64,000 nucleotides of DNA from contig CM056559.1 of the NCBI GenBank assembly GCA_029721515.1, positions 4,155,001 through 4,219,000 of the forward strand, in the 5' to 3' direction. Under the pieces are notes generated by a model. It was not told where the DNA came from. It searched no databases and saw only the letters and a program-made list of their open reading frames with translations. Source of the DNA: Synanceia verrucosa (Eukaryota; Chordata; Actinopteri; Perciformes; Synanceiidae). Below, piece after piece: positions 25,001 to 38,265 of this stretch; the stretch's first letter is position 1, and each line of letters begins with the position of its first letter. Made by a program: the position numbers and the translations under genes.

Positions 25001-27556
25001 TGGTTTCACTGCTCTGCGTTTATGTGAGTGGGTGTTTTAAAGGGGCTTTACCCCTCAGTGACCCGATCCACTGCCTATTTGTGGAGTCAGCTTAGCGTTC
25101 ACTGCTACATGTTTCTTAATAACACTTAGTCTAATGGGAACCCACCAAGCTGTGGACACACAGTGGACCTTTTCCCTTTTAAACCCTACCTCCCTTTGTT
25201 ATTAATGATGATAAAAATTGTGGATGAAAAGAAAAAGCAACTGGAGGACGAGACAGACACAATGAGGAAAAGATTTCTTTAATCTCTCCACTTGCTTAAG
25301 TTATTATTTATTATTTATTATATTTCATAATTTTACCAACTAAAACATTACTGTGATTAACGAAGAAACAAAATATTAATCTATGACTGCATGTTAAACT
25401 GCTATGTAGATACCTTTTGTTAAAAAATCTGGATGAAAGAAATACAGTGATATAGTTCAGTGTTTGAGTGATATGCTACCAACAGACACAAAAGACACTT
25501 GTTTGATGTGCTCTTAGCATCCCCTGATACTGTCCTCTGCTGGACGCACACACACACACACAGACACTCTGAAACAACATGCAACAAAGACACTGAGATA
25601 CTGGCAGCCAATTAAATAAAGGAAATGGCCTTCATCATTGTATGATTAATGGACCAGACCATTAGTGCATAATGTTGCCCCCCTTTCTACCTGTGTGAGT
25701 GTGTGGTACATTCGTGTGTGTGTGTGTGTGTGTGTGTAGAGGAGAAAGCAGCAGGGAGGGTGGATGGGGTACCAGAGTCCCCAGGGTGTAGTAGCTGGAG
25801 GTATTCATCGTTCTCTCCTCCCTCTGAGTGATAATTCTGCTGTTATTCAGGCTGGAGTGGGACGGCCAGTGCTGGGCCTATGATGAAGCACCATGGCCTT
25901 TAGAAATTCATTTCCACCCAGCATTCATCTCATTCCCATTCAGCTGTGGTCTACACCCTGCACTCACACCCATATACACGGAGAGTCATTACAGAGCCAT
26001 GATCCACACTCAAAGACCCGGCTCTACCCAGCAATTACAAAAAAGCTCCACCAAATATGAAAAACAGCTCAGAGCATGCATGAGCGCGCTTCTCCTCGAC
26101 TGCGGGTGAAGTACCAACGTAGACAGAAATGCAGTGTCAGGATGATGGAAAAGGAGCAACAGAGATGAGAGGGAGAGATTTTCTAGGTTTGGTCTTGGTG
26201 TGTTTGTTTCCACTGCATCAGAGCATATGTCCAGATCATAAGACGTCAAGAATCTGACAGTTTTTCTGCCTTAATAAAAACTCCAATCTGTTGTGCTGTG
26301 CACCAGAGGATAGCAGGCAGACGGATAGGCTGAGGATGAGAGGAGCGTTGCGATGTATGTACCTGATTATCAATGCCTCTCACTACCAGGCAGAAGTCAT
26401 AACAAAATACGAGGTGCCTGTTGATCTCATTAACATGGTCCTACATTGCATTAATGAGGTACATATGTTCAAGAAACCTGATGAGAGTAAAGAGGAATAA
26501 TTTTTAACAAATGGAAGCACTGGCTCTAACATCCTGACCATTGATAGAGGGCTCACTCCCAGATGTCAAGTCTCCACCCAACATTTTTGGATGAGTAGCC
26601 TCAGAAGAGCAGCAGGCTGAACAACTAATGTCCTCTCTATAGTCCCCTGATTGCCCTTCACTGACCATGTCACACCCCCAAGACAAACATTCACCCCTAA
26701 AACATCTGCTCTGCAAGCAAACGGTCCATCCCCCCATCTGTACGGAGCACCCCCTCGACCACTCTCACACAGCAGCCACACCCCTACACCATCCTCTCAA
26801 CTTCCACTTAGCAGTCCATCCACATCAATCCGCCCCTCCCAAGAAGACGTTTGCACACACAGACAGACCTGGTCCAGCTTGGCAACAAGCCCCGCCTGTC
26901 CGTCTGTGTGCTCACCCCCTGAGCCAGCACATCAGGATAGCCTTCCCCATGGAGGGGGGAGGAGGGGCTGTTGTTTTGGCTCTACCTCAGCACCACAGAA
27001 GTTCCATAGTGCCTCCATTGGCAGGCAGGCTGATGGGTCCCCAACTGCTGGCGCCTGCCAATTGGAGTGCCCCACTCTCACAATGACTGGGCCTGTGACC
27101 ACCATTCAACAAACTCCGGGAGACGTCATTAATATGTAAGTGTTAATAGGTGGAGCCGCACACTAATTGCACACTGGAACAGGATCATGTTTAATATTAG
27201 AATCCATTACACACCGGCTGTTGCAAGCGGAGGCAAATGAATTAAGACAACACATTATTTACACGTGCACGGGGCAAATGGAGACTGACAACCCTGAGAA
27301 GGTTGACGCTCAATGTGGCAGCTGTTCCTCACATCTGTTGGCTCCCGTGTCTGCAGCGCTCAGCGGCCCTTTGATTCGAGCTGCTCCCGCAATTATTTGA
27401 CTTTCCTGTTTCGCAACTGTGCCAAACGTAGCTGTGGTGGGCAACACAAAGACCAAGACACGACTGCACTGTAGAGTCCAAGGCTGATAGCTCTTTTTTT
27501 CAGTGAGAGAGGGAATTTGGTTATAAGCTGTGGCCTTTAAAAAAAACAAAACAGTA
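22038..27556. other. intronic DNA, no gene recognised
   Basis: Unique-looking sequence with short CA/TG arrays near 25550 and 25720. A cytosine-rich part (26650-27090) opens long frames on the plus strand but shows no coding signature. Confidence 0.6.
25715..25737. repeat. (TG)n microsatellite, short
   Basis: This is a short GT array. A smaller CA array lies about 170 bases upstream at 25549-25562. Confidence 0.85.
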
Positions 27557-27664
27557 TTAACTCTTTGAGTGCCATTGACGTATTTTCACGTCAAAGTGTT
27601 TTTTGGGCAGCAGGTCGCCGATCGTCGTCTCCCGCAGCCTGTGAGTTGGCACTCAAAGAGTTAA
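27557..27664 (+). mobile_element. TTAA-bounded MITE-like element, copy 4 (108 bp, internally deleted)
   Basis: It keeps the first 90 or so bases of the family (TTAACTCTTTGAGTGCCATTG, then the gcaggtcgccgatcg and cccgcagcctgtgag segments) and the final 18 bases (ggcactcaaagagttaa). The middle is missing. Confidence 0.82.
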
Positions 27665-29442
27665 ATTAAAGATAAAGGGATGATCTCGAGAGTGGTAGTA
27701 TGCAAACAGCACTTTGCAAGCTATTGTGAGGATACACATGATTGGGTTCAGTTATTCTAAAAAAAAAAAAAGGTTTTGTACATGTTAAAATAAAACTATC
27801 GCTGCTAAAATATGACATTTATATCATCATTTATAGTCTGGAAATATTAAATAGAAAGAAAAAAGAAATAATAAAAAGGCCCAAATTAATAAAATATAGC
27901 AGTGGCACATTTCTTTCTCCTCCTCACCTTCCTTTCACCAACTCCCTAATGAGCATGTCGCTGGCAGGATTAATTTCTTATTGTTTAACTGATCCCCAAA
28001 CAGCTCTCATCCATCATAGGGCCATTCAATATCTTATTCTTTTAATCTCTGTCTGCCCCTCATCATAATTCTTTAGTACAGGCCATTACACACAGAGAGA
28101 GGGTTCACACTTCTCCCTCACATACAGTATGGTTCTGTTTCTGTTAAATATGCATCCAAACAGAGCAGAGAACTTGATGCTGCAGAGGAACCGACTCCAG
28201 AGGAAGAGCTGGCGCACCAGCAAATGTGTCTAACATCTGTTTTACATTCATGATTCCTGGTGCAGCTCACATACTATAATATTCACAAGGGCTGTGAAAA
28301 AGCAGAGTAATTGGGAAATGTTTAGGATGTCTCACTATGCAGCTCAAACTGAAAGCCTACAGCAGGGCTGCTCGCACTTTCTAATCTTCTGAATCCTCAA
28401 ATAATGTACCGAAGGCTCCCGAATAAACAGCCTCGTTGAGGAGAAATTATTTTCTCTAGTCGAAAAATAAATCAGCTCAAATGTTTTTTCAACAGTATAG
28501 TGTGATGAATATTTAGTTGTGTAAGAGCAGTAAATTATATTTACTTAGCTGTGCATCTAAAATGAATAATGCAACAACAATGTAACAACAAAGTAATGCT
28601 GATTTGGCTCGCTTGGCTGTGCAACAGAGTAATGGCTGCGTCCTCTTTAGATGCAAGAGGGATTGTGAGAGCCTCGTCATGTATCGGCAACCAGTGACGT
28701 GCCCATCCCAGAGGCAACCACTGCACCATGTCCCGTCCCTGACACGGCAACATAATGAATGGCCCAGCTAATGAAGGCTTACTAATTGATTATGGAGAAA
28801 ACAGAGTATTACTCACCCAGTGATGGCAGCTTCAAGGGGCGCTGAGACATTTTGTCAATGCTCTGTTTTTCGAGCCAGTCCAGCCCAGAGGGTCTTTATC
28901 GACCTTCTGACCAGCATGGACACCTCGTGTGGGATTGAGTGCATTACTTTTATGATATTTCATTATCCTCTTACATGTTTTACGACACAGATCGTTGCAT
29001 AATTTTTTTTGTCCGTGCATCCATTAACATAAATTCAGGAAATTAATGTGTTGTACATCTTGCTGCAGGCATACACCAAACCCAACCAGGTGTGTCCGCC
29101 AGTGATGAGCGTGAACGGGGGATTTTCGAAGCTTTACACTCTAAAGCTGTTCAATGAAGCAGACAGAAGCTGCTAAGGTGGGAGGTGTATGTAGTGGGCC
29201 ATTGTCTTTGATTAACTAATTAGTAGACATTATCAAGACTAAACAGAAGTCATTACCAGTAGGCTTTAGTAAGGAGGTCCTCATTTCCCCATGGACCTTC
29301 AACCACTGTCCCCGGCCCTGCCCAGTCCACCTCAGCCCAAGTCACTTATTAAATCTATAACGACTAATTTTGCTTTTTAAATGAAGCTCTAATTGACTTT
29401 TGTGTGAAGAAAGCAACGCGACTGATCCAGCGCGTATTATCT

Positions 29443-29470
29443 GAATCACTGATTGAATCACTGATTGAAT
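29443..29470. repeat. 12-bp tandem duplication
   Basis: gaatcactgatt occurs twice in tandem and is followed by a partial third unit (gaatgtgaatcc). Confidence 0.8.
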
Positions 29471-30696
29471 GTGAATCCGTGGTTTGATATTGGGTTTCCA
29501 GACAAAAGATGTCAGGTTACAGAACGCTGCCCGACTGCTGACGCTTAACTCATGCATTCATTCATGCACGCGACCGTAATGTCAGCCTAGTTATTTTTGC
29601 TTCTTTATCCTGTTTCTCTGCCTCTTTGTAGGTGGGTGACTTGATGAATAGCAGATGAAGAGTTAAATGTTTCTGTAGCTGCCGCAAGTTGAAGATAAAC
29701 ACGCAGCACAAAGTACAGCTTGTGTTTTTGGTCTTTGATGCTGCAGATCCAGCGGGTTGCACATGCTCCCCATTGCTGTCCTCTGTCGAGCTCAGGCGAG
29801 GAGTGTCCTCAGGCTCACAGGAAGGGGCCGAACAATAATCAAGAAATTATCATAATTCACTCTAATCATACGTGAGGAAGGGCAAAATGACTGAAATTAA
29901 ACTCTGGATTACTGCCTCCGACTGCAGGGATGTTTCAGTAACTGCTATTTTCTGCCAGTGTTTTAAATATATGTTTACCGTGCCTTTCGCCAATTAAAAC
30001 ACTAAGTCAACGGGAGTGCCACAGGTTTACTGGGAAGCAGCATACACACATCCTGGTGTGGATTTATGCCTCTGGTGTGTAACAAGAAGAGCAAAGGCTG
30101 AGTGATGTGATTGCTCAGAGGGTTGTATGGCTGCGCTCCCAGTCTGGGGCATTAGACAGTTCCAGTGCAGTGGTAGCAACACGCTGGGAGAAGCAAGGAG
30201 GCCAAATAAAGGCCTGGTCAGAAAGGGCCGTTCTGGTCTAATTGAGTCCTTTGGGCCGAGGCTCCACTGATCAGAGACTTGTTACAGGAATCCGGTTTCA
30301 TGGTTTCCAAACAATGAGATTTCAGAGAAGGGATTTGTAGTCCTTTGAGATTCCACCCTAACCTTTCTGTGATTTCTGTGGCTCTCTTGGTCGTCTGCCC
30401 CGTGTTCCTCTGTTTTAAATCCGATTACTACAATATGGAAACACTGAGGTTGAGCTCACCGAGTGGTACTCACATATAAAACATTGCATTGATCCTGTGC
30501 TGTTTGAAGCCTACGGTGCAGAGCTTTTGTTCAAATCTGTCTGTTTCTACATGACTGGAGCATCGTCTTGCCTCAATGTGGACATTAAGCTCATGATGCT
30601 GAATCACCAGAGGAAACAGCTTCTTAACTTCTCTGAAAGATCTACGCTCAAACGATGAGATTTACTACACTAAAGAATGCCATCCAGTTTAAAGCA

Positions 30697-30766
30697 TTAA
30701 CTCTTTGAGTGCCATTGACACAAGACACTATCGGGTTTATAAAACGGCTGGAACTCAATGAGTTAA
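30697..30766 (+). mobile_element. TTAA-bounded MITE-like element, copy 5 (70 bp, minimal)
   Basis: It begins TTAACTCTTTGAGTGCCATTGAC and ends tataaaacggctggaactcaatgagttaa. Only the two ends remain, so it is the smallest member with both termini. Confidence 0.8.
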
Positions 30767-31722
30767 TACTGAAGTTAGTCAGATTTTGGATTTAATGTTT
30801 CAAACTGTGATGATGAAACAGAAGAGAAAACTTAAAAGAAAATACCATCCAAGGTTCCTGAACATGGAACAACAGAGCAAAATACAGCTTTCCATACAAT
30901 GGCCCAGATGAGAATCATTCACACCATCTACAAAGGGATTCCTGGGAGAAATGCATGTTGTCTTGTCGGCTCTTACTCCCTTTCACTCTTTATCTCTCTA
31001 AACAATCCCTGGGAGACAGAAAACAACAAAGACAAATGACTTTGGCCTTTTAAAAGAAGCGTCAAGCCTCTCCCTCCACTGAGCAGAGGATCCACAGAGG
31101 TGTCCATGTTTCTTGTTCACCCCCTGCGGTGGCATTAACTAGTGGGGGCTTCCTGTGGAGCAGGAAAGGCCAGGGCAAACACAGGCGCTGTGCCGCTTTT
31201 AATAGGCACTATGCCCACTCAAGTGTGGCAGTTCATAAATTAGAGAGGGAGCAAAGAGAGGGGAAGATGGGAGACTGAGCAAACACAAGACAGAGAACCA
31301 ACTGCCCTCTGGATCATCACTCTCTGTGACAGAAAAGAAAAGAAAGGCAAGATGGAAGAAGAAAGGAGGATACACATGACTCGAGTGCATGTATATGTGG
31401 TCTAGAGAGGAGACGGATGGGGAGGAGGGAAAAGGGGACAGACACAGCACCTCGTCCACCTGATGCCACAATGCTGTCCCGCACAGCTTCCTTTTGTAGC
31501 CCAAAGTGCTGGACAGAGGAGAAAGACAGACACAAAGAACAGACAGGACTCTCTGCAGGACACTCTTTGTGCCATCTCTGCTCACAGGCGGCAAGACAAA
31601 GCCGTCAGCTGCCTGGACACCTCGTTAGGCCGCTCCCTGCCGCTCTCACATGGCACAGGGTTGACTGCTGGCCTCCTGCTGGGGCCGCCTCACCACCACA
31701 GTGGAGCTTCAGCCGCTTAGAA

Positions 31723-31755
<33 letters not shown>

Positions 31756-31804
31756 CGCACACACGCACACACACAAACACACACACACGCGCACACACAC
31801 ACAT
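31723..31804. repeat. (CA)n microsatellite with regular CG interruptions
   Basis: This CA array is broken at spaced intervals by acgcac units, giving alternating purine-pyrimidine sequence throughout. Confidence 0.95.
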
Positions 31805-34127
31805 AAAGTGGAACCGTGGCGCATTAAAGACCAAAGGAGAACTACAGTGCTATAAAACACACCTGTTCTACGGGAGGTTCAAGGCCCTCCCTCCCTTCAC
31901 AAGCCTTTTCATGGATATTTGTTAAGGTTGTTAAAGCTGATCTTTTCAGATGCAGTCCACAGCAAAAGCGCCTGAAGCCTGGTGGAGATGACTGGGGGAA
32001 AGGGATGAGGCGCTCCTTCCTCCTCATGCTCTTTTATCTTCTTACCCTTTAGAATATAGATTAAGGGTTTTAACCGAGGTTAGGTGTGCGGTTGATTATA
32101 TCAATGAGCTGTACATGAAGACTTGTGTTTATAGAGTCAATCTGAGCAGAGCAGAGAAAAGATCTGTCATGTGTCAGGTGTATGCGGTAGAATAAAGGTG
32201 GTACATATTGTCCACACACTCCAAGACCAATATTGACCTATATTGAATTTTTATAATAATGAGCACTCGCTGATGAAGCCAGTTCATGGGTACTACAATA
32301 TTATGGCAGTTGCTGTTACTGAAAGGATGATTTCCTCTCAGCATTTTAGCAAAGCTGTCAGACTAAATGATAAAAATAACAAAAGATAGCTTGAAAAGCA
32401 AATCTTAGCATGTTAAATTGACGCATACATCCATGCCCATTTGCAAGGAAATAAATTATTTTGACATTCTGAGACTCGCAAATTTTTCCTCTCACCATCT
32501 TCCAAAGGCTGTGTGAGTCTGTTTTGCTATCACCAATAGGCTGTTCCTGTTGGCATGCCCTGGAATATTAAGTAGGGTTAGTGCTTAGCTTGCTTCAACC
32601 AAGCTGAATAAATATGCAGGAATTAGTTCCAGCTTCATACGCCGTCAAAATAGGATCCACCAGTCAATGCACCAAAACAAGCCCATTCACCACACTTTCA
32701 ACTCATTCAGGCTACAAAGAAAAGCAAAGCAAATTCCATATTGACACAAATAAATAAATGCATGCCAGGAGCTGTGAGCACAATGACTGTGCTGTACATG
32801 AATGCAAAGAAAAGAAAGCAGCCAAAACCAGTGAAAAACACACTGTAGATCTCAGAAACAACCAATATTTATACCACAAGTATTTATATCCACAGTGCAT
32901 TTATATCCTTAATAGAAATATGATATTGCAGGGTGTTATTTTGTTTACAACTTGCATGCATTATGACAAAATATATACATGCATGAATGTACTTTCTGGT
33001 TGCGGCTCACTGTCCCACTCATTTGTCCAAACATAAAAATCATATTTATTTATATTTTTTTTGTAGAGGATGCATCCTGAGGCACCGCTCATGTCTCATA
33101 ATCAGTTTAATTATCAGGTTATTACTTTGTTGTGTTCTTCATCACTACAGTGCCAGCAGCAACATTAGCAGCTACTTCAGTGGGAGTCATAATCTTGGTG
33201 TAAATGTGCAATGCAACTTGTAACAATACCACTATGTAGCAGTTTTATCATGCATTACATGATATGACACTGCCTTGATGTATACAGAAACCAAACAATC
33301 AACCTCCTCCACCATTCAATCACAGGAGGCATCTTCTTTGCAGCCATTAGAAGGGATGATGTACCAGAAGGTAGCAATCAGTCAGGCCTGACTGTGGCCA
33401 CCTCCCATCATGTATCAGTCTGTACATCCCTTCCCCTTCGACAGCTGTGGACTCATATGTTACTGTCCCTCTACCTGTCACTGTCCATCCACAACCACAC
33501 CGAGCACAGCACACATCAATCAGCCCACCCCTGCTGCTTTTTAATCTGTTCCCACCCCCAAGGACCATGCACACTTCAAAATTACAGTGAAGAAAGGTCA
33601 CCCCTTCCAATTAGAACATCATCAGGGATGCACACTAGAGGGTCATTCCCTGAACCCTTGTAGCACGTCATAAATCCTACACTGCCTGAGAAGAAACACC
33701 CACTCCGGCAGGATTCAGAAGAGCTGACTGATTGCGCCACTGGTAAATGAGGTGCTAGGATGGATCTTGATGTGATTTTTTGTTTGGATTGATACCGTGC
33801 GTAATGGCATGTGAAAGTGCCACGATAGGTTTATTCCCTAAAGGTGATCCATGTTATCATCGGTCCATGTATTGACCCTGTGATGACCCCGGGGCCCAGA
33901 TCAATCAGGTCTCCAATCAGGATTAGATCAAGCTGCCCTGTGCATCCTCTCCCATCATTCTAGTGGCCTGCTCTTTGCAAGGATTTAGCCCTAAAAGAGG
34001 AAACACATGCAGGCCAAGAGTGATGAGCGTGCTGGAGAAAGATATTTTGGATCAAACGGTCAAGTGGAAAAGGCCATGTGGAGACCATTGTCTTAGCTGA
34101 GCAGAGGAAAAGAAGCTAATGAGAGAG

Positions 34128-34132
<5 letters not shown>

Positions 34133-34171
<39 letters not shown>
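34133..34171. repeat. (GA)n microsatellite
   Basis: This is an uninterrupted GA array of about 39 bases, purine-only on the plus strand. Confidence 0.95.
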
Positions 34172-34176
<5 letters not shown>

Positions 34177-36717
34177 TGGCGAAAGAGCCTCTTGGCTGAT
34201 CTAAGCCAATTAGAGGCAAGTGACAGCTCAGCTACATGTCCATGACACAACAAGTCCACAGCACCCCACTGTACAAGGCAAGTCTGACTTGGACCCCGAG
34301 AAGCCCTGAACACTCACCCCGAATGCCCCCTCCCCTGTACTGCTTCCACTGCACTCCAGTAGGAAGTTGTCAGCCAGGCAGAGCTCTCTGCTTCGTCATG
34401 GTCGGCCAACTCTTGACATCTGATGTTGTTTTGAGTTGCTGTGGCAACCTGGCAAACCCGCTGACCTTTGCTCCAGCGTTTCAAAACTTGTGAACCCGAG
34501 ATGAAACAAAGCCAAAAAGCTTGATGGGGGATATGTGAAGTGAGGAGTTTCAATTGAAAAGGGCTGCTGGGTCAAATGATCACTGGCAGCTGTCACTGCT
34601 GTGTCACATTCTTCCTGAGTGCAAATAATTGTGCAGAGCCTTCTCAGTATACACGAGGGGAGGTAGTCGGCCACCAGGTTGTGGGTTGTCAGGACTCCAG
34701 CACGAGGCTTGTGATTAATGAGACAGGGCGTCACACCACAAGGAGCTCAGCAGCACGTGGCACACTGGTGGTAAAAACAAAAACTCCTGACACAGAGACA
34801 GAACAGTTCAAATCTACCCCACCTACCACACGTACACAACTACAATACAATTTGTATAGCCATACACTGAAATTGGATCCTCTTATTCATCCATGACTGA
34901 GCATCAAGTGAATCTGTGGATGGCTGTTTGGGGGGAGAAGAAGAAACAAGAATCGTAGAGATGACAGGATGACAGGAAGGAGTGATGGGGGTTGAGGGAC
35001 ACCCAGCAGGGGGTGGGACAGGACAGCCCTCTGCATGTCTAACGTCTGCCAATCAACAAAGTTAATGACGCCACGATCTTGGGCCAACCACCCCCCTGCT
35101 GCATGTGAGAAAAGAGACAGAGGCAGGACCGAGGGTGGTGTTGTTGGCAAGAGGTGGGATGCTCTTCCTTCTAAAAATTGAAGGTCCAAGAATATTTATG
35201 ACAATCAACACCCCAGTTGGCACCGTTGAGTGATTTTTGAGATGATATACCCCCCTCTTTTTCTCTTCCCACTCATGTGCTGTCTCCTCATCAGCATCCT
35301 TTATCGAGTCAAGTTACTTATTAAGGTTTATGAGAAACCCAGCTAATTTTATTAGCTGTCAGCCACTTTGCTGCTATTTGATTTTTCATAGCGAGAAGGG
35401 GGATGGGCGCGCTGGGCTGAAATGCTATCATCTACAGCCAGTAAGGGAGCTGCAATTTAGGGGATAAGGGAGAAATGGAGCAGGGATGGGGGTTGACAAG
35501 GAGCAAGATGCTGAGGAGAGATAACAGAATCAGATCTCAGTAAAGATAGAAGCATTGTGCGAGCTTTACAAATTAGAAAAGGGTAATTTGTAGTGTAAAA
35601 TAATAAAAAAAAGATCACAGTATATAAAGGAGGATAAAGATTCATTGATGTTACAATGGCAGTTTTGCCATAAAGGGGGTAATGAGTTAAATCCGGTGGC
35701 AATCTAGTTTTCAAGGTTACCGCAGTAACAACAGAACTTGAGGACTATAAGAATGAAAAAGCTGACAGATGCTCATATCCCTTAGCCTGTAACTGAATTA
35801 TATGTGCTTCTCTTCCTCTGACACAGGAATAACCCTGCTTTCCTGAGCTATTTCTCCTTTCATACATCTCCCAATAACACCACGGTAACTGTATTAGCAG
35901 TGTACTGTATGCTAGAGATGCTCTCCAGGCTGCCAAATGGACCCATACACAGCTCTGTTTCCAAGGCAGGGGGTCAGATGACGGTCAATCGATGGTCAGT
36001 CAGAGGTCACATCCAGAGCTGGCCAAAGGTCACCCTATCTGGACCCAGAGGTAAGACTGGACTATCAACCCCCTGAACTGCCGTGAATAGAGCTAAATCA
36101 TGTAGACAAGCACCTTCTGCTTCAAGTCTGAGAATTTGATAAGAAGAGCAATTTACCATTTTCTCAATGGTAATATTTTGAAAAAGGTCAGTCATTAGTC
36201 AAGGATCATGAAAACAACTAAGTGTGTCTATATGTGTCTATTTCTAAATTATAGTTCACTTTAATTTTGGGTTGTTCTTCACAGAACAGGGCTGAATGTG
36301 ATAATATAAATAACCAAAAACAGGCAATTAAACTAATAACACATTTCATAAACAACCAACTAATTGCAGATGTATCCCACTCATGTTTTGAATAATATTA
36401 TTTTCCATAACCTCCTGCACAGCAACAGCAGCCAAATCGATATTCATGAAGTGTCAGAGTTGTAATTCATGTGTCTGTTCCACATGAACACCACAGGGAC
36501 CTTTAAAAGAAAGACGAGGGAAAAAGCTAACATGTAAATTTCACAGTTAATGCCTGGGCATGGCGTATGTTGGCCAATTAGGCTGTTCTTTTCAGCTTCA
36601 TTACAGTGTGGCGTCTGGGGGTTCGTTTTTCCCTTACTGTGCCATTTACGCTTCAAATGGGCAAATGTTCACTTAGCAAGTTGGACGACAAAAAGGGAGT
36701 TTGGAGTCTGTTAGGCA

Positions 36718-36754
36718 GTGTGTGTGTGTGTATGTGTGGGCACAGGCGTGTGTG
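36718..36754. repeat. imperfect (TG)n repeat
   Basis: TG units are interrupted by tatgtgtgggcacaggcg. Confidence 0.75.
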
Positions 36755-37187
36755 TGTTGTCTACAAACTCCCAACATCCATGTGCCTGTGCACCTCTGTG
36801 TGCCGAGACCTAATTTGAGCATGAAACAGGAGAGTGTTAATGGCTTTTAAAGATCGGTGGAGTCAAATGAGCGCGCTCATCAGTTAGCCACACACCCCTC
36901 GGTGATCACTCAGTGTCACTGGATTTCATTTCCTGCGGAATAAGGAGATCTCAGTGGATCCAAGACAAATTCCTGCAATTATAGACGCTCTTATGATGAT
37001 TCACTACCATCGCTTCTGTTTCGCTGGGTGGTGTGTGCGGTTGTGTATGGCATTATTATCAACAGCAATCCTCAGAAGCAACAACATATGTCACTTTTGA
37101 AAATTTTACTTTTCTGAAAAAGTAATCCAAATGAATTTCTCTGCAACACTGCAAATAAAGAGAAGGATACAGAGAATATGCCTATTT

Positions 37188-37190
<3 letters not shown>

Positions 37191-37222
<32 letters not shown>
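37191..37222. repeat. (CA)n microsatellite, 32 bp
   Basis: This is an uninterrupted CA array. Confidence 0.95.
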
Positions 37223-37224
<2 letters not shown>

Positions 37225-38248
37225 GAGGCACATGCAGGCAAACATGGGAGGCATGTTGGTTAATAGCTTTGCCCTGAACAGTGTAGAGCAAGAGGGGCAG
37301 CAGCAAGAGGCACAGAGATAACATTCTGCTTAGCATCTGAATGGGCTGTTCTGATTTCTATTCAGTTGGCCTTTGGCCATGCTAGTGCTTAAGTGGTCTG
37401 GGCGAGTCTGTCTGGTCTCTACTGTGCCAGGCTCATATCTGGCAACGTGCAATGTCTGTCAGTGTCCCGGACTGTCTGTCTGTCCGTCTGGCTGCTTAAT
37501 AATCAGCCTAGCTAGCTGCTAATCATCCTGCCAGCTGCAGAAGCAGGTGGCCACACATACCACAGCTCCCAGTCTCATTGACCATGTGATGTCATCTCAC
37601 TGCACCTTGTCACACTGCTTAACACACAGCTGAGGTCACATTTCACACAGCTTTGCTGGTCCTGAAGCTGAGAAATGTTGACATTTATTTTGAAGCAACA
37701 GAGCAGATACAGCCATTCTCGTAGCAAAACTGTGTGTCCCTTCCCTGACCTCGACTAGGACTGATCCCAGAGCAGTCTAACAGGCAGAGGCAGCAGTTAG
37801 GACACACTTCACCATTACTCTGCAACACACAAGGTCACCTTCAACTAGACAGAGCAGCCACCCAACTTCTTCTGCTGATATGCCCACTGGATGCAGCAGT
37901 GCAGTCAAGTAAAGGTCAAGCTGTAAAATAGAATGGAATCACAGCTGTCTCCGAAACCACACTCTTAAACATTTGATCTTGTCTCCCTTCACTTTTGAAA
38001 GTGATCAAAATGCTTCGAGTATCACTTTCAAACAGCAGGAAAGGAAATGAGAGAGGAAGGGGGAAGAGGAAAGGAGTGATAGAGGGAGAGGGAGACAGTA
38101 TGATCAGGTTTCAGCTCTGGACTGCAGCTGTTGAGCACTCTGGTAGCTGATCGGTGTAATCCAAGCCAAACACAATATCTGTCTGCACCATTGAGAGAAC
38201 ACCAAGTCATAACACATCGAGACCTCGATAAGTCTGCCATGGTTCAAT

Positions 38249-38265
38249 AAAAAAAAAAAAAAAAA
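38249..38265. repeat. poly-A run
   Basis: A run of about 17 A is followed by cacaaagaaag. No retroposon body was recognised next to it. Confidence 0.85.

Noticed and set aside
31605..31802. Cys/Val or Thr/His repeat frames over CA arrays (here and at 6540, 7674, 37191)
   Set aside because: These are direct translations of dinucleotide microsatellites.
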